From positions 1 to 34,960 of the forward strand of contig VHCO01000054.1 of assembly GCA_016871715.1 (NCBI GenBank): DNA of 34,960 nucleotides, in the 5' to 3' direction. Below, one piece after another: positions 25,032 through 33,207 of the stretch (positions within the stretch are counted from its first letter, which is position 1; every line of letters begins with the position of its first letter). The translations under genes and the position numbers were made by a program. The stretch is from Verrucomicrobiota bacterium (lineage in GTDB: Bacteria > Verrucomicrobiota > Verrucomicrobiia > Limisphaerales > J093). The notes beneath the pieces were generated by a model, which had not been told where the DNA came from, ran no database searches, and worked only from the letters and a program-made list of their open reading frames with translations.

Positions 25032-25060
25032 GGTAGGGCGCGCACTCCGCTGCGCGCCGC
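25032..25060 (+). repeat. REP-like repeat, copy 1 (29 bp identical to 33050-33078)
   Basis: A 29-bp segment starting GGTAGGGCGCGCACTCCGC is repeated exactly at 33050. It contains a small inverted repeat (GCGCGCACTCCGCTGCGCGC type) that would form a hairpin. Copies of this style are dispersed in intergenic spaces in such genomes. Confidence 0.7.
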
Positions 25061-25091
25061 GGAGCCGCGGAGCGCGAACGCGGGCGGGTCG

Positions 25092-25120
25092 TTGACTTCA
25101 CGCCATCGAGCACCTACCGT
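25092..25120 (+). promoter_or_regulatory. Candidate promoter of the diadenylate cyclase gene
   Basis: TTGACT (25092-25097), a 17-base spacer and TACCGT (25115-25120). The GTG start is at 25127, six bases after the -10, so the transcript would be leaderless or nearly so; no Shine-Dalgarno is visible there, which agrees with this. Confidence 0.4.
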
Positions 25121-25126
25121 CGGTTC

Positions 25127-26332
25127 GTGTTCCGGCTCTCGACTTGGGCCTCCGAGGTTGGGATCGCGGGTTGCGTGGACATCGGGCTGATGGGGTTGAT
25201 GATCTACGGACTGCTGGTGTGGCTGCGGCGGATGTGCCAGGCGAGCTTGATCTTGGGCGGGCTGATTATCCTGGGGGGGATTTACCTCGGGGCGGTCCGC
25301 TTTGGGTTGGTGCTCACCACGGCGGTGTTGCAGGCTTTCTTCGCCATCTTCGTCATTGTCCTGGTCGTGATTTTCCAGGAGGAATTGCGGCAGTTGTTCG
25401 AGCAAATCGCCAAATGGGGTTTGAGCCGCGCCTGGGCCGGCCGCAGGCCCGCCGGTCGTCCCCTGCCGCGCGCGGAGGTGCAGATCTTGGTCGACTCCTT
25501 GGACGATTTGGCGCGCGAGCGAGTGGGGGCGCTGGTTGTGCTGGTGGGCCATGACGCGGTCGACCGGCACGTGGACGGTGGGGTCGAGGTGGGGGCCAAG
25601 CTCAGCGAGCCCCTGCTCAAGAGCATCTTCGACCCGCATTCGCCGGGGCACGATGGCGCGGTGATCATCCGTCGCGGGCGCGTCGAGCGGTTAGGTGTCC
25701 GGTTGCCCCTCACCCGGAATGCCGAGGCGCTCGGCCCGCGCGGCACCCGGCATGCGGCGGCTCTGGGTCTTTCCGAACAGACCGACGCGTTGGCGCTGGT
25801 GGTCTCGGAGGAACGGGGGACGATCAGCGTGGCGCACAAGGGCAAGCTGGAGGTGGTGGCCGATCAGGCGCGCCTGCAGCAGTTGACCGAGGTCCACTGT
25901 CAAACGGCGGTGCCGGAGCTGCAGGCTCATCCGCTTCGCACGTTGTTCGCGCACGATCTGCGGGCCAAAGCCGCCGCGCTGGGCATCGCCCTGCTGCTCT
26001 GGTGGGTGCTGGCCTACCCCTCCGAGGTCGTGAGCAGGTACGTCACGGTCACCGTCGAGTCTGCTTCGGCGCCGTCCGGGTTGAGCATCGTCCAGATCAA
26101 TCCTTCGGTGGTCGAGGCCCGGGTTGCTGGCCCGCGCCGACTGCTGGGTGAGGTGCAACCGCGGGATTTCCGACTCCAGTTAGGCATGACCAACCTGGTG
26201 CGCGGCTTCCAGATGTTGCCGATCTCCGAAGGCGAGTTTTCCCTGCCGGCCGGAGTCGAGTTGGCGGATTTTCGACCTCGTCAGGTCTTTGTCCTGGTCG
26301 AGGAGAGCTCGGCCCCGCCTGGCTCGCTGTAG
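25127..26332 (+). CDS. cdaA: Diadenylate cyclase (CdaA/DisA_N) fused to a YbbR/CdaR-like domain
   Basis: A 401-residue membrane protein making the second messenger c-di-AMP from two ATP. Three N-terminal membrane helices (about residues 15-35, 40-57, 63-85) are followed by the cyclase domain with IFDPHSPGHDGAVII (HDGA 175-178) and GTRHAAALGLSEQTDALALVVSEERGTISVA (206-236, given here by its key residues R208, H209). The usual RHR motif reads RHA, with Ala210 in place of the second Arg. A fourth helix (about 283-298) leads to an outer domain of ~100 residues resembling YbbR/CdaR, which is a separate protein next to cdaA in Firmicutes. GTG 25127 was chosen as start because it alone leaves the first helix intact. 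Activity with the altered motif is uncertain. Confidence 0.87.
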   Translation: MFRLSTWASEVGIAGCVDIGLMGLMIYGLLVWLRRMCQASLILGGLIILGGIYLGAVRFGLVLTTAVLQAFFAIFVIVLVVIFQEELRQLFEQIAKWGLSRAWAGRRPAGRPLPRAEVQILVDSLDDLARERVGALVVLVGHDAVDRHVDGGVEVGAKLSEPLLKSIFDPHSPGHDGAVIIRRGRVERLGVRLPLTRNAEALGPRGTRHAAALGLSEQTDALALVVSEERGTISVAHKGKLEVVADQARLQQLTEVHCQTAVPELQAHPLRTLFAHDLRAKAAALGIALLLWWVLAYPSEVVSRYVTVTVESASAPSGLSIVQINPSVVEARVAGPRRLLGEVQPRDFRLQLGMTNLVRGFQMLPISEGEFSLPAGVELADFRPRQVFVLVEESSAPPGSL

Positions 26333-26380
26333 CTGCGCGAACGTCGAGTTGGCAAACGCACAACCTGACTTCGGTTGACT

Positions 26381-27826
26381 ATGTCCAGGAGAGCCAAAGC
26401 CAAGACCAAAGCCAAAGCCCAAGCTGTAGCCAAAGCCGAAGCCGAAGTCGCCACCGTGTGCCGCTACGGTTCACCCAAGGTGCGGCTGGTTTGGGCCGGC
26501 CTGCTTGCCGTGGCGCTTGCGCTCTCGGCTTACCTGGGCTGGGCCGCGCTGCGCGGGGGCGGCGTGGCCGGTTGCGGACCGGAATCGGGTTGTGACCGGG
26601 TGCTCCAAAGCCGGTGGTCAACGTGGTTCGGCATTCCCGTGAGCCTGCCGGCTTTGGGGCTTTACGCCCTGGCGCTGGGCACGACGTTCCGTTTGAAGCC
26701 GCGGACCACTCCGGCGCAGCAACGTTGGGCGTGGGGCGTCCTGGTCTTGTGCGCAGTGGCGGTGTTGGGCGCGGTCCTGTGGTTCGTGGTGTTGCAGGCC
26801 GCGGTCCTCCGAGCCTTTTGCCCGTATTGCATGGCGGCGCACGGCGCCGGGGCGCTGGCGGCGGTGCTCATCCTGACCCAAGCGCCCTTCCGCGCTCCGC
26901 AGGGCAAGGCGTGGAAGATCGATCAGGAGGTGTTCGTGCGACCAGCCACAGCCTGGCGATTGGTGTGGGCCAGTGCAGGCGCACTGGCCCTGCTGGTGAC
27001 GGGGCAACTGATCTACCAGCCCAAGACCTTCCGGGTCAGTGCGCTCGACCCGGCACGGCTCCAACCCACACCGACGAACGCCACAGCCACGGCGCCGACT
27101 CAGCCGGCGGCTCGACCGACCGAGGCCATCGTGGCTCCGCCGACCGCTCGGGAGGCGGAACCACGCGCGGTACCGACTCCATCGCAGCCGGCGGTGCGCC
27201 ACGCCTTGTCGGTGCACGGCGGCGCCATCCAACTCGACCTCGACGAGGTGCCTTTGCTGGGCTCGCCGAGCGCCCCCGTGGTGCTCATCAGTCTGCGCGA
27301 TTACACCTGTCACCATTGTCGGATCATGCACGGCCTGTTGCGGCAAGTTTACCAGACGCTCAGCAACCAGATCGCCATCGTCAGCCTGCCGGTGCCCCTG
27401 AACTCGAACTGCAACGCGGTGGTTCGCTGGAATCACCCGGACCACACCGACGCGTGCGAGTACGCCCGGTTGTCCTTGGCCCTGTGGCGTACCAACCGCG
27501 AAACCTTGGAACGATTCGACGAGTGGATCCTCAAGCCGGAACACCCGCCGCCCCCAGCCCAGGCACGCGCATTCGCCGAACAACTGGTCGGCACCAACGC
27601 GCTCACCCAAGCGCTGCGGGATCCGTGGGTCGAGCGCCAACTCCAGCAAGGCATCGGCATCTATGCCACCAACGCCCTGCACTATCGCCAAACCCGAATG
27701 CCTCAGACCATCGTTGGCACCAACGTCGTGGTGGGGATGGTTCGAGGGCTGCAGGACTTGTATGCGGTGTTGGCCAAACAACCCGGCATCCAGTGGCCGG
27801 CGGATCTGCGCACCCCCGGGCAGTAA
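26381..27826 (+). CDS. Vitamin K epoxide reductase-like and DsbA-like thioredoxin fusion
   Basis: A 481-residue membrane protein for disulfide formation. After a lysine/alanine-rich cytoplasmic tail (residues 1-25), a VKOR domain spans about 35-215 with a loop cysteine pair Cys65/Cys71 (AGCGPESGCD) and the redox CPYC motif (147-150), plus the VKOR Ser/Trp segment WSTWFGIPVSLPALGLY. A proline-rich linker (about 225-275) leads to a thioredoxin-fold DsbA-like domain with active-site CHHC (310-313) and a cis-Pro-type MPQTIVGTNVVVG segment. VKOR regenerates the oxidised thioredoxin domain using quinone. It may serve the Cys-containing exported proteins in the window. It starts 48 bases after the diadenylate cyclase gene on the same strand. 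Confidence 0.9.
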   Translation: MSRRAKAKTKAKAQAVAKAEAEVATVCRYGSPKVRLVWAGLLAVALALSAYLGWAALRGGGVAGCGPESGCDRVLQSRWSTWFGIPVSLPALGLYALALGTTFRLKPRTTPAQQRWAWGVLVLCAVAVLGAVLWFVVLQAAVLRAFCPYCMAAHGAGALAAVLILTQAPFRAPQGKAWKIDQEVFVRPATAWRLVWASAGALALLVTGQLIYQPKTFRVSALDPARLQPTPTNATATAPTQPAARPTEAIVAPPTAREAEPRAVPTPSQPAVRHALSVHGGAIQLDLDEVPLLGSPSAPVVLISLRDYTCHHCRIMHGLLRQVYQTLSNQIAIVSLPVPLNSNCNAVVRWNHPDHTDACEYARLSLALWRTNRETLERFDEWILKPEHPPPPAQARAFAEQLVGTNALTQALRDPWVERQLQQGIGIYATNALHYRQTRMPQTIVGTNVVVGMVRGLQDLYAVLAKQPGIQWPADLRTPGQ

Positions 27827-27935
27827 ACCCTCATCTCTACCTTACGCACCTTGGTGTTTTCGAACCCCAATGCATCTGGTTGACAGGTCAACTTCGGGGC
27901 GCGGCTCTGAGGAGGCTGTGTGAAAACCCAAGCGC

Positions 27936-28060
27936 CGGGTAGGGCGAGGCTCCCGCCGAGCCGCCGCGCGCATAGCTTCTTCTACCTTTGCGTCGGCTCG
28001 GCAGCCTCGCCCTACCTGGTGGACACATGCCGCGGCTCGGCGGGAGCCTCGCCCTACCCG
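27936..28060. repeat. REP-like inverted repeat cluster
   Basis: A 28-bp arm at 27936-27963 is perfectly complementary to 28033-28060 and could form a long cruciform or hairpin. A third arm at 27992-28016 has the same orientation as the right arm but lacks three bases. All are built on GGTAGGGCGAGGCTCCCGCC and its complement. The layout (one forward unit, two reverse units) resembles REP/BIME-type intergenic elements, which are typically mobilised by RAYT transposases; none is visible here. Confidence 0.8.
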
Positions 28061-28213
28061 AAGCAGAGCTATTAAGTAGAATCTTGCGGTTTAAAGTACT
28101 TTGTTGGTAGTGCAAGCGGGTACAATAACTTCGCTACCTGACTGCAACGTAGGGGAATCCCCTAGGGCCAAGCCGGGCCGTCACCGATTCCAAAGAAATC
28201 GCACGCATGGGTC

Positions 28214-28243
28214 TTGACAGAGCTGCCAACTCCGGCGGATAAC
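28214..28243 (+). promoter_or_regulatory. Candidate sigma-70 promoter of the 1551-residue protein gene
   Basis: A perfect TTGACA (28214-28219), an 18-base spacer and GATAAC (28238-28243). Transcription would start about 48 bases before the ATG at 28298. It is the best -35/-10 pair in the window after the rRNA region. Confidence 0.5.
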
Positions 28244-28297
28244 ACGCGCCCGTGCACCTCGAACTGAGTTAACGAAAGAACCCCAAAGCAACTACCC

Positions 28298-31200
28298 ATG
28301 AACAAAACCATTAACCTCATATCGCGCCGGCCAGCGCTCGGTCGATGGCTACGACGCGCGAGCTTGCTGTTCTGCCTACTCTTCGTAGTGGGCAGCAGCG
28401 CTCCCGCCTTCGCCTCGGCTACGCTCGCCAGCGGAGCGACGATGGAAATCCTGGGCATCGGTACCGCCGCGCTGCTCGGCGGTGACCTGACCGACCCAGA
28501 GAACGACGGCAACGAAGGGGCCGGCCCGGCTGACCCCTCGTGGAACTGGAAATCGATTTCGTCCAATGCCGAGCCTGGGTTTGGCGGCGGCGAGTTTTCT
28601 TACAACGTCTTCGACAACATCGCCGACGGGGGCGGCAACAACAAGTGGTGCTGCGGCGAGCCGATGACGCCAGCCACACTAGCCGCCAACCCGCTGCACA
28701 TCACCGTCGAACTCCACGAGCGCCACCGCCTGACGCACTTCACCATCACCTCCGGCAACGATACCCCGGCGCGGGACCCGCGCGACTGGCAGATCCTCGG
28801 TTCGAACGACGGCTACACCTTCGAGCCGATCTTCACCCAGATCGGCGGCGGGACGGCCATCGCCAACCGGACCACGACGACCAACGACGTCAACGGCCTC
28901 TGGGGCACTGTGCGCAACCAGGTGAACAAATTCACCCTGAACAAGCCCGCGCGGCCCTACACCTTCATCCGCTTCCAATGCTCGGCGACCTATTCGACGC
29001 CGCCCTACACCACCGCCACGGCCTTCTTCCAGATCGTCGAAATCGAGTACTTTGGCTTGCCGGGAGGTGCCCTGTCGGAAGAAATCCTCGGCACCGGCAA
29101 CGCGGCGCTGCTCAAGGGTGACCTTACCGACCCCGAGAACGACGGCAACAAAGCCGCTGGCCCGACCGATCCCTCCTGGAACTGGACCGCCATCACAGCG
29201 AACAACAAGCCGCAGTTCGGCAACGACGGCGCCTTTAACGTCTTTGACAATGCGGTCGAGGGCGTTAACAACAAGTGGTGCTGCGACGACGCTACCGCGG
29301 CCAACCCGTTGAACGTGACCGTCGAGTTCCCGCGCGGCGTGGCCTTCACGCACTTCACCCTCTCCTCCGCCGACGGCGATCCGAGCGGCGATCCGACCAA
29401 GTTCCAGATCCTCGGCTCGAACAACGGCACCAGTTGGACGCCCATCTATACGCGCGACAGCGCCGCCTCCCTCTGGACGGCGCGCAATCAAGTGGTCCGG
29501 ATCGACCTGGCCGATCCCACGCCGCTGTACAAGTTCATCCGCTATCAGGCCACCGAGACCCCCGGGCCCACGCATCAACTGGCCGAAATCGAGTATTTCG
29601 GCAAGTTCGGTGGCGTCCGGATCCCGCTCATCTCCGACATCACCCCGGCGCCGTCGTGGGTTCTGTTGCGGGTGACGGACGGCGTCGACACGCAGTTGGA
29701 TCCTGGCACGGCCAAGCTCCTGATCAATGGCCAGGACGCTGCCATCACCCTGGACAAGCTCGGCACGGTGACCACCGTGACGCATATCCGCTCGCCCCTG
29801 TTCGCCTCGGGCTCGACGCACACCTGGGCGTTCTCCGCCAGGGACAATGCCGGTAACCCGCTCCAACGCAGCGGCAGCTTCACCGTCGCGGCCTACACCA
29901 CCATTCCCGCGGCTTACGCCTTGGCCTCAGCCGACGCGTCCAAACGCGGCTTCCGCGCCAAAGTGAATCAGATCGATGTGTATCGGAATCCGGCGACGGG
30001 TCTGGTGCCAAACGCCGAGCGGCAGATCGCCGACGGCTATATCGACCCCTGGACCAACCAGCCCTTCATCAATGGCGCGGATCCCACCTTCGCCGCGCAG
30101 GATGGCATGTACGACATCCCCGGCGTGGTGAATTGGAACTCGACGGTCGGCGGCGCCAGCGGCGCTTTCCCGAACGACGAAGGCGTGCCGGGCATCCCGG
30201 GTTGGGGCGCGGCGCCCACGGACCGCTATGTGGTGTCGATCGAGACCATCCTCGAGCTGAAGGCGGGCACGTCCTATCGGTTCGCCGTCAATAGCGACGA
30301 TGGTTTCCGCCTCTCCTTCGGCTGGGGCCCAGGCGACGTGGCCGGCACGCAACTCGGCACGGCCGGCGATCGTGGCTTCACTGAGAGCACGATGAATGTG
30401 GTGGTGCCCAACGACGGGTTCTACCCGGTGCGGTTGATGTACTGGGAGACGGGTGGCGGCGACGGTTGCGAGTTTTACACCGTGGATCTCGCCACCGGCG
30501 AGCGGGTTTTGGTCAACGATCCCGCTAATGCAAACGCGGTCAAGGCCTATCAGTCCAGCACGGTCAGTCGCCCTTGGGTGTCGCGCACGCTGCCGACCGT
30601 CAACTACGGGTACGCCTTCGCCGACGACCCGGTGATCATCGACATCAAAGACGGGGCAATCCCGCTCAACGCCAACTCGGTCGTCCTGCGCATCAACAAC
30701 GTGGATCAGACCATCACCAGCAGCAAGGCCGGCAGCGTGACCACCGTGCGCCGGGCCAGCTCGGTCTCGAACCTCCTGTTCTCGGGCACGAACAACGTCA
30801 CCCTGATCTACGCGTACAACTCGGGCGGTAACCCGGTTAGCGTCACCAATACGTGGGCCTTCAACGTGCCCGCTTATACCTGGCCGATACCGCCCGCCAA
30901 CAAGGTGCTTGCCTCGCAAGTCACCGGCGCGGGCTTCAACGTGAAGGCATTCCAAATCGATCGCTCCGGCGACGCCAACCAGGGCAACGGCAACCGTTAC
31001 TCGGGCAACGGCGGCGGCGGCAACAACATGCCGCGACCGGAAATCCAGATTAACAACGGCTACATCCGGCTCTCGGATAACCAGCCGTACCCGAACCTGG
31101 CCGTGGCCGGCCCGAACGCGGACCGGAGCTACGACATGTTCGACGTGCTCAACTGGAACTCTGGCGCGGGCGGTGCCCCCGCCAACGCCGGCATCTTTAA

Positions 31201-32953
31201 CGCGGATTTCGCCGTGCCGGGGCTGCCCGGCGCCGGGACCTCCGGCTCGACCGCGGTCGGACTCGACAACTCCGTGCACGAAATCGTCACGTACCTCGAG
31301 CTCAAGGCCGGGGCGCATGTGCTCGGCCTCAACGTCGACGACGGCTGGGTCTGCATCTCCGCCCCGAACGCCCGGGACACCCTGGGCACGCTCCTGGGCT
31401 TCCGCAATGGCCCGGGCGGTCAGAATGGAAACCCGGTGCACAACCCGAACGCGGCCTTCAACGTCATCGTGGCCGAGGACGGCATTTATCCCTTCCGCAT
31501 CCTCTTCTGGCAGGGCGGCGGCGGTGTGAACCTCGAGTTCCTCCAGCTCGATCGGCAGACCGGCACCCAGATCCTGGTCAACGACATCAGCGGCGCGTTT
31601 CCGTCGGTGGTGGCGAATCCGGGGCAGACGATCTCCTCGATCGCCACCTACAACGCCTACAGCGGCCCGGCTCGGCCTTGGGTCAAGGCCTCGGTCTACC
31701 CGATGCCCTACATCGGCGTCACCAACCCGCGCGTCAATGCGGGTGCCGCCGTCACCCTGTGGCAGAACCAACATCAGCAGAGCGGCCCCGGCCCCATCAC
31801 CTTGAAGGTCGGCAGTGGCAACCCTGCGGATATCGCCAACGACAGTCCCACCATCCGGCCCTTCGGCGATGCCGTCGGCGCCGTGGTGGCCGATCTGGGC
31901 AGCGGCAGCGTCGGGATGATCCTGGATGGCGAGAGCGTCACGCCGACGGTCACCTCGATCTCCGGTTCGACCGACAAGCTGGTCTTGTACACGCCGCCCA
32001 CGCCGCTGTCGTCCAGCTCGAATCACATCGCCGGCTTGGTCTACGCCGGTACGACCAACTACTGGATCTTCAACGTGATCAGTAACGTCACGGTGGACGC
32101 CAGCGTCGCCGTGCCACTCGCCCGCCTCGAAGCGGCTAAGGTCGGCTTCCGCGCCAAGGTCGTCCAGGCCGCCGCTGGCCGCGCGGGCGGGAACACCGCC
32201 GCCGCTGCTGAAGCGCAGTTGGCCGGTACACCCGCCAACGTGGCGACGCCGGGGCCGGAACCCGATGGTTCCTATCTTGTGCCGGGCACGATCAACTGGA
32301 ACGTCACCAAGAACCCGGGTAACACGCCCAGCGACATCGGCAACTTCCAAGCGGCTCGGACCGGCCAAGCCGACGAGGCAGTTCCCGGTATCCCAGGGAC
32401 GGGCCTGAGTGGCGCCGCTCGCTTCGAGAACCTCACCGCCGAGATCTTCGCCTATCTGGATCTGCCGGCGGGCTACCAGAAGTTCGCCGTCGGCGGCGAT
32501 GACGGCTGGAGAGTGCAGATCGGCCTGCCCGGCCAGACCGACGGCGCCGTTCTATTCACCATCGACCGCGGCGCCGGCGCGCGGGACATCCCCTTCGCCT
32601 TCGTCACCCCGGTGGCTGGGTTGTACCCGGTGCGTCTGGTCTGGTATCAAGGCGGCGGCGGTGGCAACGTCGAGTTCTTCTCTTACGGGCCAAACAACGA
32701 GAAGATTCTCATCAACGACCGCACCAATCCGAACGCCATCAGGGCCTACTATGATGTCGTTCCGCTCCAGCAGGTCGCCCTGTCCATCACCGGCCCCGTC
32801 GATGGCAAGGTGACGATCTCCTGGACCGGCACCGGCACGTTGGAAGAGGCCACCTCGCTCACCGCGCCCATCGGTTGGACCGCCGCGGCTAGCCAGGCCA
32901 ACCCACAGACCGTCGAGGCGACCGGTACCAAGTTCTACCGGATCCGACGGTAA
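28298..32953 (+). CDS. Giant secreted protein with two discoidin-like and three PA14-like modules
   Basis: A 1551-residue exported protein. The signal peptide has a twin-arginine-like cluster and a strong hydrophobic core (ASLLFCLLFVVGSSAPAFA, cleavage about residue 39). Two F5/8 type C (discoidin)-like repeats lie at about 50-258 and 261-443; each begins with an EILG[IT]G..ALL.GDLTDPENDGN pattern and carries NNKWCC, a pair of adjacent cysteines. Three PA14-like modules follow (about 548-751, 878-1110, 1281-1482), each opening with a GF.[AV]K..Q motif and containing a DDG sequence (VNSDDGFRLS, NVDDGWVCIS, GGDDGWRVQI) and a YP.R or YPFR strand. The C-terminus (LEEATSLTAPIGWT ... FYRIRR) matches a tail seen in many secreted Verrucomicrobia proteins. 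A cell-surface carbohydrate- or matrix-binding role is likely; no enzymatic domain is seen. Confidence 0.87.
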   Translation: MNKTINLISRRPALGRWLRRASLLFCLLFVVGSSAPAFASATLASGATMEILGIGTAALLGGDLTDPENDGNEGAGPADPSWNWKSISSNAEPGFGGGEFSYNVFDNIADGGGNNKWCCGEPMTPATLAANPLHITVELHERHRLTHFTITSGNDTPARDPRDWQILGSNDGYTFEPIFTQIGGGTAIANRTTTTNDVNGLWGTVRNQVNKFTLNKPARPYTFIRFQCSATYSTPPYTTATAFFQIVEIEYFGLPGGALSEEILGTGNAALLKGDLTDPENDGNKAAGPTDPSWNWTAITANNKPQFGNDGAFNVFDNAVEGVNNKWCCDDATAANPLNVTVEFPRGVAFTHFTLSSADGDPSGDPTKFQILGSNNGTSWTPIYTRDSAASLWTARNQVVRIDLADPTPLYKFIRYQATETPGPTHQLAEIEYFGKFGGVRIPLISDITPAPSWVLLRVTDGVDTQLDPGTAKLLINGQDAAITLDKLGTVTTVTHIRSPLFASGSTHTWAFSARDNAGNPLQRSGSFTVAAYTTIPAAYALASADASKRGFRAKVNQIDVYRNPATGLVPNAERQIADGYIDPWTNQPFINGADPTFAAQDGMYDIPGVVNWNSTVGGASGAFPNDEGVPGIPGWGAAPTDRYVVSIETILELKAGTSYRFAVNSDDGFRLSFGWGPGDVAGTQLGTAGDRGFTESTMNVVVPNDGFYPVRLMYWETGGGDGCEFYTVDLATGERVLVNDPANANAVKAYQSSTVSRPWVSRTLPTVNYGYAFADDPVIIDIKDGAIPLNANSVVLRINNVDQTITSSKAGSVTTVRRASSVSNLLFSGTNNVTLIYAYNSGGNPVSVTNTWAFNVPAYTWPIPPANKVLASQVTGAGFNVKAFQIDRSGDANQGNGNRYSGNGGGGNNMPRPEIQINNGYIRLSDNQPYPNLAVAGPNADRSYDMFDVLNWNSGAGGAPANAGIFNADFAVPGLPGAGTSGSTAVGLDNSVHEIVTYLELKAGAHVLGLNVDDGWVCISAPNARDTLGTLLGFRNGPGGQNGNPVHNPNAAFNVIVAEDGIYPFRILFWQGGGGVNLEFLQLDRQTGTQILVNDISGAFPSVVANPGQTISSIATYNAYSGPARPWVKASVYPMPYIGVTNPRVNAGAAVTLWQNQHQQSGPGPITLKVGSGNPADIANDSPTIRPFGDAVGAVVADLGSGSVGMILDGESVTPTVTSISGSTDKLVLYTPPTPLSSSSNHIAGLVYAGTTNYWIFNVISNVTVDASVAVPLARLEAAKVGFRAKVVQAAAGRAGGNTAAAAEAQLAGTPANVATPGPEPDGSYLVPGTINWNVTKNPGNTPSDIGNFQAARTGQADEAVPGIPGTGLSGAARFENLTAEIFAYLDLPAGYQKFAVGGDDGWRVQIGLPGQTDGAVLFTIDRGAGARDIPFAFVTPVAGLYPVRLVWYQGGGGGNVEFFSYGPNNEKILINDRTNPNAIRAYYDVVPLQQVALSITGPVDGKVTISWTGTGTLEEATSLTAPIGWTAAASQANPQTVEATGTKFYRIRR

Positions 32954-33002
32954 GCCGGGATAAGCCGAGGCCTGGCTAAAGGCCAAAAAGCCTAGCAGCC
33001 AC

Positions 33003-33030
33003 AAGAGGCCGGAGGTGACTCCGGCCTCTT
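33003..33030 (+). terminator. Hairpin terminator after the giant secreted-protein gene
   Basis: A perfect 12-bp stem (33003-33014 with 33019-33030) and a 4-nt loop GTGA, ending in CTT and followed by CTCGTT. The T-run is weak but the stem is very stable and lies 50 bases after the stop codon. Confidence 0.7.
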
Positions 33031-33040
33031 CTCGTTAGAT

Positions 33041-33155
33041 CCGGATGCCGGTAGGGCGCGCACTCCGCTGCGCGCCGCCAACCGCGGCGGAGCGAGGTGG
33101 CCGCAGCGAAGCGGGCGAGACGCCCGCTCTCCGTTGCCGACCCGGATGCCGGTAG
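33041..33155 (+). repeat. REP-like repeat, copy 2, flanked by 14-bp direct repeats
   Basis: A 14-bp sequence CCGGATGCCGGTAG occurs at 33041-33054 and again at 33142-33155. Between them lies a second copy of the 29-bp repeat (33050-33078, identical to 25032-25060) and a GC-rich segment with further short inverted repeats. The transposase gene starts 52 bases later, so the repeat borders an insertion element. Confidence 0.7.
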
Positions 33156-33168
33156 ATGGCATGAAAGC

Positions 33169-33202
33169 TGGCGGACGTGCAAAAAATATGCGACGTCCAC
33201 CA
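33169..33202 (+). other. Hairpin immediately upstream of the transposase
   Basis: GGACGT (33173-33178) pairs with ACGTCC (33193-33198), extended outward by TGG (33169-33171) with CCA (33200-33202), around an A-rich loop. It ends five bases before the transposase ATG and could limit its translation or mark the left end of the element. Confidence 0.45.
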
Positions 33203-33207
33203 GGTGT

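Larger units (their letters stand above)
27827..28297. other. 471-bp intergenic region with REP-like repeats and promoter
   Basis: The space before the giant secreted-protein gene holds a GTTGAC-AG-GTCAAC palindrome (27879-27892), the REP-like repeat cluster (27936-28060), an AT-rich stretch (28070-28135), and a likely promoter (28214-28243). No coding frame here has support. Confidence 0.6.

Noticed and set aside
26614-27942. 442-codon plus-strand frame overlapping the VKOR-DsbA gene
   Set aside because: Out-of-frame shadow; the VKOR frame has the CPYC and CHHC motifs and membrane helices.
27936-28060. CRISPR array
   Set aside because: The repeats are in mixed orientation with unequal spacing, differ in length and have no cas genes nearby. 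They fit a REP-like cluster.
29927-32368. 813-codon minus-strand open frame opposite the giant secreted-protein gene
   Set aside because: Antisense shadow of a GC-rich gene. The plus-strand frame has a signal peptide, repeated domains and a terminator; the antisense product has no recognisable domain.
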